A stretch of 64,000 nucleotides of DNA from Megachile rotundata (GCF_050947335.1 NC_134995.1:7664501-7728500), one strand, 5' to 3'; shown: positions 35,901-42,660, counted from the first letter of the stretch. Numbers and translations are program-made. Notes: generated from the letters alone by a model not told the origin.

Positions 35901-38759
35901 CTGTGAGGATATGAAATATGAATAAATAATTCTGTGATATTTTTATATTCTTGCAGATATAAAATGACTGATTTACAGTTATAGTAAAAAATAATCAATT
36001 TTAGAATATAAAATAAAACAGTGCTGTATCTTAATTTTAAATTGGAAATTTTAGAGAAATTATTGCAGAAATTGCTGATGTTTTCAAAAACAACATGGCC
36101 GATTTTCAACATGGCTGACATCCAACATGGCCGATTTTCAAAATGGCCGACTTTCAAAACGGCCGATGTCAAATACAAACTGACCTGAATAATCAATTTC
36201 GAAATATTTAAAAAAATTGCATTTGTTGCACTCTGATTATAAATTGTAAATTTTATACAAATAACTGAAGAAATGAGATATTATTCTCACTACAAAATGG
36301 CGGATTCTCAGATATGACAAACAATAATCAATTTTGAAATATATAAAAAATTGTATCTTAATTTAAACTTGACAAATAATTATAGTCAAATAATCATGTT
36401 CTTCAACATAAAATGATTGGATTTCGATTGACATAAATAAGAAACAATGGAGAAATATATAACTGGTATCGTTTACTAGTGGACATACAATTTTTAATCA
36501 TTTATATTGCACACTGTAGAACCCAGTTTTTTTCAAAATAAAATAAAAGAAAACTTCATTCGTCAGGTTGAAATATAAATAACCGGAAATTGGATATTCG
36601 GTGGTAGCCAATACTAAACTGCAAATTGGTTGATTCATTGTTAACTGCCAATGAAACAATTTGTAGTAAAAATGTTCGTAACGAATAAAGCAATTTGCGA
36701 TAAAAATATTTCTAACGAATAAAGCAATTTGTGCTGAAAATATTGACGCAACAATAATTCAATTAGTTGTTGTAAAATTACTGGCTGTTGAATAATGTGG
36801 CACAAATATTATTAAATTGTGTAAAATTTTTAATCGATATGAAATTAAGTACTTTGAGAGTATTAGCCAGATGGAAGTTTCGGTTACTTTTTAGTTTTGG
36901 GTTTGAAAAGTCAAGAATGTAAAAGATAGGAAATTTAACGATTTGAAATTATGAAATTTGAGAATCTACAAATTTTGAAATTAACGAATTTAAAAATTTG
37001 AGAAGGCTTTCATAGAAAAATTGAAAACTTAGAAGTTAGAGAAGTTTGGAATTTTGGAAAATTGTAAATTTGGCAATTCGAAAGCTTGAAATTTTGGAAA
37101 ATCGTAAAATTGGTAATTTGAAAGTTTCAGATTTTGGAAACTGAAATATGGTAATTTGAAAGCTTGAAATTTTGGAAGATCGTAAAATTGGTAATTTGAA
37201 AGTTTCAGATTTTGGAAATTGAAATATGGTAATTCGAAAGCTTGAAATTTTAGAAAATCGTAAAATTGGTAATTTGAAAGTTTCAGATTTTGGAAACTGA
37301 AATATGGTAATTCGAAAGCTTGAAATTTTGGAAGATCGTAAAATTGGTAATTTGAAAGTTTCAGATTTTGGAAATTGAAATATGGTAATTTGAAAGCTTA
37401 AAATTTTGGGAAAATGCAAATTCGGTAATGTGAAAGTTATTAATTATACCCCACAGAAAGTATTACCGTAGCAGAATAATATAAGGAGAGTAATATTTGA
37501 TGTCATTTTGTAGAGACTGTGGAGTGGATCTATAAACTGTAACCCTCTTTTGAGCAAATTCAATATAAATGCTTCTAGGAGCGTTCGAAACTTTTCATCT
37601 TGTAAATCTCGGCTTTATTCTTCCTCTAAGCTCTCAACTTTTGATCCTATTAGGTTGTTCGTAGTCTTAAACGAATACCTTAACGACATTGATATTTTTA
37701 TAATTCTCAAACGAAGACTACTTTTATATGATTAATGAAATTTGTTGGGAATATTCGAAGGGAAAGTTCAAATTCAATTTTCTTGGAAAGGAAATTGAGG
37801 ATATATTTCATTCTTACAAATTTCACAGATTTTTTTCGAGTGAGTTTACCTCTTTTTACTAGATTTTCAAAATTGGGGAATTTGAAAAATTGGAAATTTG
37901 AAAATGAGAGAATTTGGGTAATTTGGGGAATTTAGGGAATTTAGAGAATTAAGGGAATTTAGGGAATTTAGAGAATTTAGAGAATTTAGAGAATTTAAGG
38001 GATTTAGGGAATTTAAGGGATTTAGGGAATTTAGGGAATTTAGAGAATTTAGGGAATTTAAGGGATTTAGAGAATTTAGGGAATTTGTAAATCTGAGAGT
38101 TTGACAATTTCAAAATCTACAAATTCAGAAATTAGACAATTTTAATTTCAATTTAAATTAGTTTCACAATTTAAAAAAAAATGCAAATCTTGCAAATTGA
38201 AAACTGGGAAACTTGAGAATCTACAATTTAAAATATTAAAAATTTGTAAACTTAGTAAACTAAAAATCTGTAAATTACTAAATTCAATTCTTGAATTTAA
38301 GAATTTTAATTTTCATTTAATTTATTTTAACAATTTAAAAAATTGCAAATCTTGCAATTTCAAAACTTAAAAACTTGAGAATCCATAAATTAAAAAAATT
38401 GAGAATATGAAAATTTAATAAACCAAAAATCTATGAATTTAGGAATTTATATTAAATAAAAAACGCCGATATTTGAGATGTAATACAGAAATACTTACCA
38501 ACTAAGTGGCCCTGATAGATATGCGACGTGTCGAGGTCCTCCGTCTGCCCGGAAGGGCCATCGATAATTAGGTTATTGCTAAATGTGGCCAAATCACGTT
38601 TCAGTCGAATATGAAAATCCCTTCCGTGCGAACGGAACTTGAGAGTCACGGAATTGTCGCGGGTAACCGACCTTTTGGCCCTCAGGTGACCTCGGTGGAC
38701 CTCTTCGGTGGGATACGAAAGAGGTTCGTAATGGCGGATGTATTCGTTCAATCGACGAG
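8810..38759 (-). CDS. kuz: Kuzbanian / ADAM10 metalloprotease gene (14 coding exons placed, first exon missing)
   Basis: Type I membrane zinc metalloprotease (alpha-secretase) that sheds ectodomains, above all activating Notch by S2 cleavage. Exons on the minus strand, 5' to 3': 38499-38759, 29352-29546, 17196-17491, 15247-15393, 13898-14046, 11992-12226, 11361-11535, 11108-11285, 10847-11024, 10314-10547, 10127-10243, 9884-10048, 9678-9810, 8810-8973. All introns are GT..AG and every junction phase is compatible. The spliced coding length is 2,627 nt including the stop (about 875 residues), longer than the vertebrate form of about 750 because of a Gly/Pro/His-rich cytoplasmic tail. Domain order: prodomain, cysteine-switch-like SGCG, furin site RRTRR, reprolysin-type catalytic domain with HEIGHNFGSPHD, disintegrin, cysteine-rich, transmembrane, tail. 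The signal-peptide exon lies upstream of 38759. Intron sizes run from 70 nt to 11.9 kb, the large ones full of minisatellites. Confidence 0.95.
8974..9677 (-). other. kuz intron of 704 nt
   Basis: Nothing beyond intron sequence was identified. A plus-strand open frame at 9181-9411 (76 codons) shows no known domain and lies antisense in the intron; I do not call it a gene. Confidence 0.5.
9678..9810 (-). CDS. kuz: kuz exon: Gly/His-rich cytoplasmic tail
   Basis: Acceptor GTATTTAACAG, phase 0. Reads RHPHGGGGAGPRSIPPRQGQ then GGHNGTRGPSHGYGEGRGAQ and YYPK, ending with 1 nt at donor G|GTAGGT. GC-rich compared with its introns. Low-complexity cytoplasmic tails are also known in fly Kuzbanian. Confidence 0.85.
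9884..10048 (-). CDS. kuz: kuz exon: transmembrane segment and juxtamembrane tail
   Basis: Acceptor TGATTTTCTTAG, phase 0. Reads E-F then WWAVLLMGIAFIIFMGLFI (single membrane span), then KCCAVHTPSSNPKKPPARR and RRPMNTLRRM. The PKKPPARR stretch suits an SH3-binding or basic retention motif. Donor is ATG|GTATAT. If it is not used, translation adds V-Y-N-I and stops at 9869-9871, which would give a short-tail isoform. Confidence 0.92.
10127..10243 (-). CDS. kuz: kuz exon: stalk before the membrane
   Basis: Acceptor TTTTTGTAG, phase 0. Reads GYCDVFLKCRAVDAEGPLAR, then LKNLLFNKETLLTVAQWVT, ending at ACT|GTAAGT. GYCDVF.KCR.VDA.GPLARL is the signature membrane-proximal block of ADAM10. Confidence 0.94.
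10314..10547 (-). CDS. kuz: kuz exon: cysteine-rich, membrane-proximal domain
   Basis: Acceptor AACAATTTGCAG, phase 0. Reads LCINGECTGSICLEWNLTEC, then DKRKLCELACQNG and GGISLRPGSPCDNFQ, and ends at CAG|GTAAAA. The ADAM10 cysteine pattern is intact. Confidence 0.94.
10665..10815. repeat. Short tandem array, GACTTTCTGACTTGTTGAGTTACT-type units
   Basis: Words TTACTGACTTTCTGACTTG and TTATGGATTAACTGATT repeat in the kuz intron 10548-10846. Degenerate, a few copies. Confidence 0.6.
10847..11024 (-). CDS. kuz: kuz exon: disintegrin/cysteine-rich domain
   Basis: Acceptor ATTCTTTTTGTAG. Reads S-P-S-Q-G-P-C-C, then CQFVPLSRNVQCKAESDC and STCNGRSSECPPPLPRANKT, ending EGTQ at CAG|GTAATA. SPSQGPCC and the NKT glycosylation site are family hallmarks. 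Confidence 0.94.
11108..11285 (-). CDS. kuz: kuz exon: disintegrin domain
   Basis: Starts after the weak acceptor TATTATGAAG. Reads A-S-A-G-A-F-C-G-N-K, then IVEAGEECDCGYDDDECVDK and CCYPRQVSELD, the canonical disintegrin GEECDCG signature with its cysteine pattern. Ends T-Q-C and a split Ser codon (AG|) at donor GTACAC. Confidence 0.95.
11286..11360 (-). other. kuz: 75-nt kuz intron that is open in frame (exitron candidate)
   Basis: GTACGT...GAAG intron, exactly 75 nt with no stop in the kuz frame. Splicing gives the family-like junction CFTASAGAFCG. Retention would add 25 residues, including a Cys-Cys pair, between the metalloprotease and disintegrin domains. Family comparison favours splicing as the main form; retention is inference. 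Confidence 0.6.
11361..11535 (-). CDS. kuz: kuz exon: end of catalytic domain, Met-turn
   Basis: Acceptor CTCATTTTCAG, phase 0, starting H-D-F-P-P-E-C with the third zinc-ligand His. GNFIMFASATSGDRPNNSKF contains the Met-turn (F-I-M-F). It continues CSIGNISNVLDAI to RNCFT and ends at donor CCG|GTACGT. Confidence 0.94.
11536..11991. other. kuz intron of 456 nt
   Basis: AT-rich intron with a small GGTTAGGTTAGGTT telomere-like motif near 11630. No other feature seen. Confidence 0.5.
11992..12226 (-). CDS. kuz: kuz exon: catalytic domain with most of the zinc-binding motif
   Basis: Acceptor TAATTAACAG adds the third base of Arg, then DFTGGTLGLAWVASASGASG. It includes RSLNTGIITFVNYNSRVPPK and ends LAHEIGHNFGSP at donor GTAAGA. 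This holds two zinc-ligand histidines and the catalytic glutamate; the third histidine is the first codon of the next exon. Confidence 0.95.
12395..13090. repeat. 25-bp tandem repeat (AATATATTGCATATTTCAAG type)
   Basis: About 27 units of 25 bp, each with ATATATTGC followed by ATATTTCAAG, CCAATTTCAATG or TTTACTTTAAAG variants. It fills much of the 1.67-kb kuz intron before the zinc-motif exon. AT-rich satellite-like DNA, non-coding. Confidence 0.9.
13898..14046 (-). CDS. kuz: kuz exon: catalytic domain, middle
   Basis: Acceptor TTGTGTGAGCAG, phase 0. Reads IDDDTACTPQQTYGEPNPFC, then MENIDVSNFLNLHSL and DFCLAYVFTYR. The last codon is split (AG|) at donor GTACAGT. Confidence 0.93.
14320..15205. 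repeat. 27-bp tandem repeat with a long open frame
   Basis: About 32 units of 27 bp such as GAACATCCCATACTGAACC plus TCATATGT. Because 27 is a multiple of three, the plus strand stays open from 14387 to 15217 and reads a 9-residue unit NLICEHPIL; minus-strand frames also stay open in parts. Located in the 1.2-kb kuz intron, antisense. No signal peptide, start context or domain supports a protein, so I treat it as a minisatellite. Confidence 0.9.
15247..15393 (-). CDS. kuz: kuz exon: N-terminal catalytic domain
   Basis: Acceptor GCTTCGCTTTCAG, phase 0. Reads LHHDAEKTREEILSLIAHH and VTAVNYIYRDTRFDG, then FEVQRIK, and ends at AAG|GTAATC. This is the highly conserved ADAM10 helix LIAHHVTAVNYIYRDT. 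Confidence 0.94.
15394..16009. other. kuz intron, unique part
   Basis: Moderately GC-rich unique DNA immediately upstream of the catalytic-domain exon. Open frames on both strands overlap and none resembles a family. Might contain intronic regulatory DNA. Confidence 0.4.
16010..17110. repeat. Tandem repeat with ~150-bp unit, about 7-8 copies
   Basis: The mark AAGAGGGTGGTTTATTGGAG recurs at about 16032, 16183 and 16331, then in decayed form near 16480, 16628, 16790, 16935 and 17080. The array is well conserved at its left end and progressively diverged to the right. It ends about 85 bp from the kuz exon at 17196. Confidence 0.88.
17196..17491 (-). CDS. kuz: kuz exon: cysteine switch and furin-cleavage region
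   Basis: Acceptor ACATTTCCCAG. The exon starts G-E-T-S-G-C-G-V-T-D-D, whose Cys matches the ADAM10 switch cysteine that holds the zymogen inactive. A low-complexity Pro/Thr linker follows, then the basic furin motif RRTRR|AT and the first strand of the catalytic domain, NTCSLFIQTDPLIWRH. Ends phase 0 at CAG|GTAAGT. Confidence 0.93.
17600..18450. repeat. G-rich minisatellite (GAAATTTGGGA / TTAGGTAATTTAGGAAATTG)
   Basis: Units of about 30-60 bp built from GGAAATTTGGGAGTTTAGG and GGTTGAAAATTAAGAAATTTG. Strongly purine-biased on the plus strand. Contains G runs of 8 (near 17905) and 20 (18291-18310). Confidence 0.85.
18291..18310 (+). repeat. Poly(G) run of 20
   Basis: Exactly 20 consecutive G. 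It lies at the point where neighbouring units have 4-8 G, so it expanded from the GGGGGG of the array. Assembly length may be unreliable. Confidence 0.95.
18460..19320. other. kuz intron, unique segment
   Basis: AT-rich then GC-moderate unique sequence (18740-19060) with GAGAGAGTCTCTC palindromes near 18698. No gene recognised. Confidence 0.4.
19321..19560 (+). repeat. Interstitial TTAGG telomere-like array
   Basis: Repeated GGTTAGGTTAGGTTATAATAG blocks (shown as TTAGG words), unit about 25-30 bp with TATAATAGGG spacers. TTAGG is the usual insect telomere repeat; this copy is interstitial and degenerate. Confidence 0.85.
19755..20510. repeat. ~29-bp tandem repeat (AAAATTAAAAATCCCCAAA type)
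   Basis: About 25 units of roughly 29 bp combining AAATTAAAAATCCCCAAATT with CCAAAGG or CTAAAGCCTC. Pyrimidine C runs are on the plus strand, opposite in bias to the array at 17.6-18.4 kb. Confidence 0.88.
20511..21250. other. kuz intron, unique segment
   Basis: No gene seen. Short open frames are low-complexity. A poly(T) block is at 20982-20996. Confidence 0.4.
21254..21567. repeat. 155-bp tandem duplication (two copies)
   Basis: AGATGGATAATTCCCTGTGG begins at 21258 and again at 21413, followed in both by GGGGCTCTAGAATGAG, TTGTAAATTATTATTATAAT and TGTAGTTTAGTG. The copies are nearly identical, so the duplication is recent. Confidence 0.92.
21640..21790. repeat. Local duplication with TTGATATTCAAGATAAAT words
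   Basis: GATATTCAAGATAAATTAGTGA and GATATTCAAGATAAATCACTA (first 17 bases shared) occur about 80 bp apart with shared TACTAATTGT tails. Confidence 0.6.
21990..22490. repeat. ~280/187-bp duplicated unit
   Basis: GCGCAATATGAACC..CACGATAAA is found at 22009 and 22289. TCTATAGGGTGTAATTTATT and TTCTGGAACTTCTAAGAACG also occur twice (near 22199/22385 and 22253/22440). The second copy is shorter by an internal deletion. Confidence 0.85.
22667..22867 (+). CDS. Small acidic open frame, possible transposase remnant (doubtful)
   Basis: 66-codon frame whose middle reads YSDEDSDEDSYSINW, acidic and Ser-rich. Acidic N-termini of this kind occur in piggyBac-type transposases, but no catalytic part follows and no terminal repeats are visible. 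It may be a chance frame or a decayed fragment. Confidence 0.2.
   Translation: MMNFISKNREVISDSDGSIREVCTRKADLNYSDEDSDEDSYSINWKNASSDGEDRRGFPFQLQCWN
22990..23610. repeat. C-rich minisatellite (CCAAATTTCCAAATCCTCAAATT type)
   Basis: Array of 9-28-bp words such as TCCCAAATTTCCAAATCC. The open frame 22967-23641 is an artefact of this repeat (peptide words SKFPNSQIP). Confidence 0.9.
23640..24280. other. kuz intron, unique segment
   Basis: Unique DNA with GC-moderate section around 23680-23930 and AT-rich remainder. No gene recognised. Confidence 0.4.
24285..24720. repeat. 52-bp tandem repeat
   Basis: TATGAATTTAAACTTATGAA at 24301 recurs at 24353 and onward about every 52-60 bp, roughly 7-8 copies, with ATAATTATTATAAATTTTGT between. 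Confidence 0.88.
24721..26040. other. kuz intron, unique segment with a GC-richer island
   Basis: 25340-25640 is GC-richer and unique. Near 25660-25910 about 130 bp is duplicated (ACAAATAAC.TAAAAATAAAAGAC and AATTTTA.AAAAATGTAT words), with another relative at 26770-26900. No gene recognised. Confidence 0.4.
26060..26770. repeat. C-rich minisatellite, same family as 23.0-23.6 kb
   Basis: Words TTTCCAAATCCCAATTTTCC, CCCCAAATTACCAAATC and similar. The frame 26084-26581 is again repeat-derived. Confidence 0.9.
26771..27640. other. kuz intron, unique GC-moderate segment
   Basis: 26920-27420 is clearly GC-richer than its surroundings and carries overlapping open frames on the minus strand (27131-27381) with no family resemblance. 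It could be intronic regulatory DNA or a decayed gene fragment. Confidence 0.4.
27655..28748. repeat. 15-bp tandem repeat (GCGTTAGATATCTAC type), ~70 units
   Basis: Units of 15 bp such as CGTTAGATATCCACT and CGTTAGACTTCCATG, many with GATATC and GCGTTAG. Because 15 is a multiple of three, frames stay open on both strands (for example 27780-28493 with 5-residue words ALDIH or YALDF). I regard it as a minisatellite in the 11.9-kb kuz intron. Unlike neighbours it is GC- and CpG-richer. Confidence 0.92.
28749..29351. other. kuz intron, unique segment before the prodomain exon
   Basis: AT-rich DNA with no gene seen. The kuz exon at 29352 follows. Confidence 0.4.
29352..29546 (-). CDS. kuz: kuz exon: middle of prodomain
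   Basis: Acceptor TATTTTCAG; the split Gly codon joins the preceding exon and reads G-E-P-G-S-H-V-F-G-S-I-S-D-G-V. Then come GAWYVEKAHYYFP and LHSVIYHDNDVGDPYAH, the conserved ADAM10 block around HSVIYH. Ends R-K-G at donor G|GTACGT. It is isolated between introns of 8.95 and 11.86 kb. Confidence 0.93.
29640..30310. repeat. GAAATTTTGGGAAATTCGAAA minisatellite (word-type array)
   Basis: Words TTTGGAATTTGGAAATTTG and TTTTGGGAAATTCGAAA in larger units of about 78-110 bp. It is the complementary-strand orientation of the 23-kb and 26-kb arrays. Minus-strand frames here are repeat-derived. Confidence 0.88.
30311..31040. other. kuz intron, unique segment
   Basis: 30400-30950 is unique and moderately GC-rich. 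No gene seen. Confidence 0.4.
31045..31960. repeat. GGGATCTAGGGGAATT minisatellite
   Basis: Words GATCTAGGGGAATTGGGATTTGGGGAAATT (shown as 16-mer GGGATCTAGGGGAATT) in higher-order units, for example about 145-170 bp blocks starting near 31390, 31580 and 31735. It is the same motif family as arrays at 39.9-41.0 and 44.5-44.9 kb. Confidence 0.92.
31961..33420. other. kuz intron, unique segment
   Basis: AT-rich, with overlapping open frames 32495-32858 on both strands that show no family resemblance. No gene called. Confidence 0.4.
33480..34330. repeat. Degenerate ~300-bp tandem repeat (3 copies)
   Basis: GATTTGAATTTCCCGCGCG (33510), TTTGATTTAAGTTGCCCGCTCG (near 34028) and GATTTGAATTTCCCGCCC (34277) mark corresponding positions. 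ATTCGATTGTATAGTAGA and ATTCGATTGCATAGTAGA occur at about 33955 and 34178. CAAAATGGCG lies in two of the copies. Confidence 0.65.
34331..34840. other. kuz intron, unique segment
   Basis: No gene or strong motif seen. Confidence 0.4.
34850..35170. repeat. 26-bp tandem repeat (TTAGGATGATCTTTTTTATT)
   Basis: About 11-12 units of 26 bp with little divergence, with GATCTTTTTTATTTTTAATT core. Confidence 0.9.
35171..37030. other. kuz intron, mostly AT-rich; contains ATGGCCGATTTTCAA words
   Basis: 36085-36175 has five close ATGGC(C/T)GA words such as ATGGCCGATTTTCAACATGG. 36660-36730 has a short duplication (GTAACGAATAAAGCAATTTG). No gene seen. Confidence 0.45.
37036..37440. repeat. 78-bp tandem repeat with open minus-strand frame
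   Basis: About 4-5 units: AATTTGAAAGTTTCAGATTTTGG then GGTAATTCGAAAGCTTG. The minus strand reads a 26-residue unit (FRITIFQFPKSETFKLPIL). It is a multiple of three and in my view non-coding. Confidence 0.88.
37870..38095. repeat. GAATTTAGGGAATTTAGAGAA short-word array
   Basis: Runs of (GAATTTAGAGAATTTAGG) 9-bp words, followed by related AT-rich words to about 38420. Confidence 0.85.
38499..38759 (-). CDS. kuz: kuz exon: start of prodomain
   Basis: Begins after acceptor TTTTCTGTTACAG with 2 nt completing a codon, then R-R-L-N-E-Y-I-R-H-Y-E. The ADAM10 prodomain opens with this LNEYIRHYE block. It continues through HLRAKRSV and KFRSHGRDFHIRLKRD to DTSHIYQGHLV, and ends at donor G|GTAAGT with 1 nt left over. 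A methionine is not expected here: the residue before NEY is Leu (TTG), so an upstream exon must supply the signal peptide. Confidence 0.93.
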
Positions 38760-39755
38760 CTGTAACAGAAAAGCAGATACCGTTTTAAAGTCGCAAACTC
38801 CTGGTACATTAAGTAATTACCTTAATTGTATTAACTATTTCTGGAGGCCATAAACTGAGAAATTAGACATAAATCAATTAGACACTATCCATGAAGAATT
38901 AACATTTCTAGTGACATTTTTGATATAAGTTGTTAGATAACTATTTTTATTTGCACGAATGTACATTGATTAACTGATTTCGTAATAATTATTCATAAGT
39001 TTTTCCAGCATGTAGTGACGTTAGTTTTCATCCATCATTCTCCATTATTCAGAAGGACTCATTTTAAAGAGAAAGCTTCAAAGAATATGACTATATTTAT
39101 TTTAATTTTGAACTCCTTACGCTTCTCATTGAAAAAAACGCACAAAATGAATTTGTTTAAATATTCCGACATTTTATAACAAATTGACGGAATTAAAAAA
39201 AAAAAATATTTAAAAATAATCCAATTCTTCATGAATGAAACAAAAAAAATTTAGCTAAATCGGTTCAGTAGTTTCTGAGAAAAAAATTCATAAGTGAAGC
39301 CTATTTTCGCAAAAATTAGTGAAATTGCAAAATTTTGCAAAAGGCTTGTTCCTTAAGAAATTCGAAACCGGCAAAATGATGACTTAAACTCCCCTTAATT
39401 TCACATGGACTACAACATATTTTGATTAGAGCAAAATCGCAGATGGTGACGTCCAAAAGTGATCGATTTGAATGACCCATCGGCTATCCATCGATACGCG
39501 AAATTAAATCAATCGTATCTTCGAACAATTAATCGTAATTTCGAACGTTATCGTACAAACAGGAGAAAGCGATTCAAAATAGTGAAACAGAGGGCCTCCC
39601 AGAGGGTTAATAAATCGCGAGTCGTGCATTTACACGGCGTCCTTTTGTCGTGAAGAAAAGCCGGCTAATATAAATTCATGCAGCGTCCTCAAAAATTACG
39701 AGCTGTATCAGTCCGAGGAAATTGTAGGTTGGTCGCCACGGAGCAGTTTGTCTCG
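38760..39755. other. Region upstream of the first placed kuz exon
   Basis: Intron continuing to the missing first kuz exon. AT-rich, poly(A) at 39189-39204. No gene seen. Confidence 0.4.
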
Positions 39756-39866
39756 TTAACGCGACGGCAGATCTAGGAAGAAAATGCGAAATAACTTGAA
39801 CAAAAACAGTCGGGGAATTTAACTCGAATCGCGAGATTCCTTGGTCGCTTTTGTGACTTTCGGGAT
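39756..39866 (+). repeat. Flanking direct repeat, copy 1
   Basis: TTAACGCGACGGCAGATCTAGGAAG through TCGCGAGATTCCTTGGTCGC (motifs TTAACGCGAC and GGTCGCTTTTGTG). The same block recurs at 40980-41080 beyond the minisatellite, and its right end again at 44461-44489. Confidence 0.88.
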
Positions 39867-40975
39867 TCGGGAAAATTGGTATCTAGGGGAAATTGATATC
39901 TGGAGGAAATTGGGATCCGGGCAAATTGGTATCTAAGGGAATTGGGTCCTAGAGAAATTTGGATTTAGGGAAACTTGGATGTTAGGGAATATGAATCTAG
40001 GGAAATATGGCACTAGAGAAATAGGATTTGGGAAATTGGAATCTGGGGTAATTGAGGTCTAGAGAAATTTGGAACTAGGAAAATTTGGATATTGGGAAAT
40101 AGGGATCTAGGGAAATTCCGATCTAAGGGAATATGGAACTAGGAAAATAGGATTTGGGAAATTGGGATCCGGGGAAATTGGTGTCTAAGGGAATTGGGTT
40201 CTAGAGAAATTTGGATCTAGGGAAATTTGGATGTTAGGGAATATGAATCTAGGGAAATATGGAACTAGGGAAATAGGATTTGGGAAATTGGGATCCGGGG
40301 AAATTGGTGTCTAAGGGAATTGGGTTCTAGAGAAATTTGGATCTAGGGAAACTTGGATGTTAGGGAATATGAATCTAGGGAAATATGGAACTAGGGAAAT
40401 AGGATTTGGGAAATTGGGATCTGGGGTGATTGAGGTCTAGAGAAATTTGGAACTAGGGAAATTTGGATATTGGGAAATAGGGATCTAGGGAAATTCCGAT
40501 CTAAGGGAATATGGAACTAGGGAAATAGGATTTGGGAAATTGGGATCTGGGGTAATTGAGGTCTAGAGAAATTTGGATATTGGGAAATAGAGATCTAGGA
40601 AAATTCCGATCTAAGAGAATATGGAACTAGGGAAATGGGGTTTAGAAGATTGGGATCTAAGGAAACTTGGATCTGGGGAAATTGGGATCTAGGGAAATTG
40701 GGATCTGGGGTAATTGGGGTCTAGAGAAATTTGGAACTAAGGAAATTTGGGTATTGGGAAATAGGGATCTACGGAAATTCCGATCTAGGGAAATATGGAA
40801 CGAGGGAAGTATGGATCTAGGGAAATAGAATTTGGAAAATTGGATTCTAAGGAAATTGTAATCTGGGAAAATTGAGGTCTAGGGAAATTAGGATTTAGAG
40901 AAATATGAATCTAAGGAAATTCGGATCTAGGAAAATGGAAATCTAGAGAGACTGGGATCTAGGGAAATTTGGATC
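39867..40975. repeat. GGGATCTAGGGAAATTTGG minisatellite between direct repeats
   Basis: Words GGGATCTAGGGAAATT with higher-order units of about 150-240 bp (for example GGATGTTAGGGAATATGAA recurring near 39969, 40227 and 40346). Bounded on both sides by the 100-bp direct repeat. Confidence 0.9.
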
Positions 40976-40979
40976 GCCT

Positions 40980-41080
40980 TTAACGCGACAGCGGATTCAG
41001 GAAGAAAATACGAAATAACTTGAGTAAAAAGAGTCGGGAAATTTAACTCGAATCGCGAGATTCCTCGGTCGCTTTTGTGG
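40980..41080 (+). repeat. Flanking direct repeat, copy 2
   Basis: TTAACGCGACAGCGGATTCAG to TTTGTGGCGGGCG: about 85-90% similar to copy 1 (39756-39866). It ends in a different flank. Confidence 0.88.
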
Positions 41081-41745
41081 CGGGCGCCTCCGAGAGGACG
41101 CTTTTCACAGCGGTTCGACGGTTTTTCTCGCAAACGATCAAATCGCGTTGTTTACCGGGTTTGCCGCAAACGAGAAAATGGAAAGTACGAACACGAAATT
41201 GCGTGCCTGCCGAGTTCTGCGATAATGGATGCATAACTCTCGAGTAGTCGTTCCCGAAGGAAACGTATAACTAGCCTCGAAAGAGGCGGAAGATCCACCG
41301 CGTTAACAAGCACGGAGAACTTGAAATCTATGACGAATGCAACGTTGCGTAATGAAGAAAGTTGTAAATGGAGGGAAAATGAAATCTATATAGAACGCGT
41401 ACTTCATAGAATTACTCTCGGAATATTGCACTTTTTGCTGCGGACGCAGAATTTTTGTCGGACAGCTACGGATTAATAACAAGGGTAAGAATTGTATAGT
41501 GGATTAATAACAAGCATGATTTGTATAAATATTTAGAAATTTAGAAAGAATGAACATACTTTTTTGTCGCAGGTTCGAGCCCGCTCGACTTGGTTTTTTT
41601 TCCACGTTATGTTTTTCATCTTTTTTTCTTTTGTAATAATATTAATATAAATTCAAAGTGTTTTTAAATAACTGTTAAACATTTCTATATTCACAGGATA
41701 CAAAACATCTGCAATTAATAGTATACATGTAGAATAGTATTTAAT
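41081..41745. other. Unique segment with a GC-rich patch
   Basis: 41080-41290 is GC/CpG-richer. At 41573-41590 a GGTTCGAGCCC motif resembles a tRNA B box with a downstream T run, but no matching A box or cloverleaf. No gene called. Confidence 0.4.
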
Positions 41746-41749
41746 ACAT

Positions 41750-42030
41750 GTAATAATATTTTGTGAATTTGTGGTGTGGGGCATTTAGGGATGTGGGGCA
41801 TTCAGGAGTCCTGGGAAGCTCCAGTAATTTTGGACAATTAGTGTGTGGTGTTTTGGGGGTATGGGGCACTCCACTAGTTCTTGGACAACTAGTGATGTGT
41901 GGAGCATTTGGGGGTATGGGGCATTCCACTAGGTCTTGAATACCTAGTGGTGTGTGGCATTTTTGGGGTATGGGGTGTGTTCAGGGGTCAGGGCATTCCA
42001 GGGTTTGGGACATTCAGTGTGGGACAATCA
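41750..42030. repeat. GTGTGGCATTTGGGGGTATGG minisatellite
   Basis: Words GGGGTATGGGGCATTCCACT and TGTGTGG(A)GCATTT(G) repeat three to four times with about 60-70-bp spacing. Purine/T-biased. Confidence 0.8.
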
Positions 42031-42375
42031 GGGGTTTGTGTACCTATTGGGTCTGGGACGGAAGCTTCCATCGGGATGTCACCATGGTGAGCAGTGTTAA
42101 GCAGGGCGCAGGACATGTTGTGTATCGGTGGTCAGCAGCAGAATGCTTTCCATAAATGGAATCATCAATAGAGATTCCCCAAAATGGGACACTTAGGGGC
42201 GCGTGTATGAAACCAACTTGCTATCCCCTAACATAAAATGTGAGCATGCTTCCGCTTTCTACGTATAGGTAAAGACCGTATACGTGAATCGGAATCATGC
42301 CGTCGTCTCTTTCTCGCGGTTGTTTATTATAGGCACGGGAGCCCATTATAATTGTGAGAAGAACGATTCGCGGCT

Positions 42376-42389
42376 GGCCACCTAGCGGT
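42376..42389 (-). promoter_or_regulatory. CTCF-like motif (ACCGCTAGGTGGCC)
   Basis: Plus strand GGCCACCTAGCGGT; complement ACCGCTAGGTGGCC matches the CTCF core well. It is in a CpG-rich patch next to a dispersed-repeat relative. Confidence 0.4.
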
Positions 42390-42399
42390 TACGGTGCCT

Positions 42400-42660
42400 A
42401 ATTCGCGATCCGCGGCCCCCGCGATACGCGTGAAAAAATGACTAGTGAGGGGAAGACCCCTCGCGACACCGTGAAGCTCGCGCGCCGAGAAATGTAATCT
42501 GATCCGCGGTTCCAGTATATCCGTGAGACTATACCAATGCAAATATAAAACTTTTTTATTTTTGACTTTTTCGTTGTTAAACTTTTACCAATTAATTCTT
42601 GACATTTTTCCGATTAGAATGAGACCAAACACGGTATAATTTCGACTACGTTTACTGGTT
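42400..42660. repeat. Dispersed repeat, relative of the MITE-like unit inside the transposon
   Basis: GAAATGTAATCTGATCCGCGG then ATACCAATGCAAATATAAAAC and CATTTTTCCGATTAG..GACCAAACACGG match AGTGTAACATGATCAGCGG, ATACCAATGCAAGTACAAAAC and CATTTTTCTGATTA..GACCAAACGCG at 48860-49030. Only one arm is present here. Confidence 0.75.

Noticed and set aside
41573..41600. tRNA gene
   Set aside because: Only a B-box-like GGTTCGAGCCC with T run; no A box or cloverleaf.
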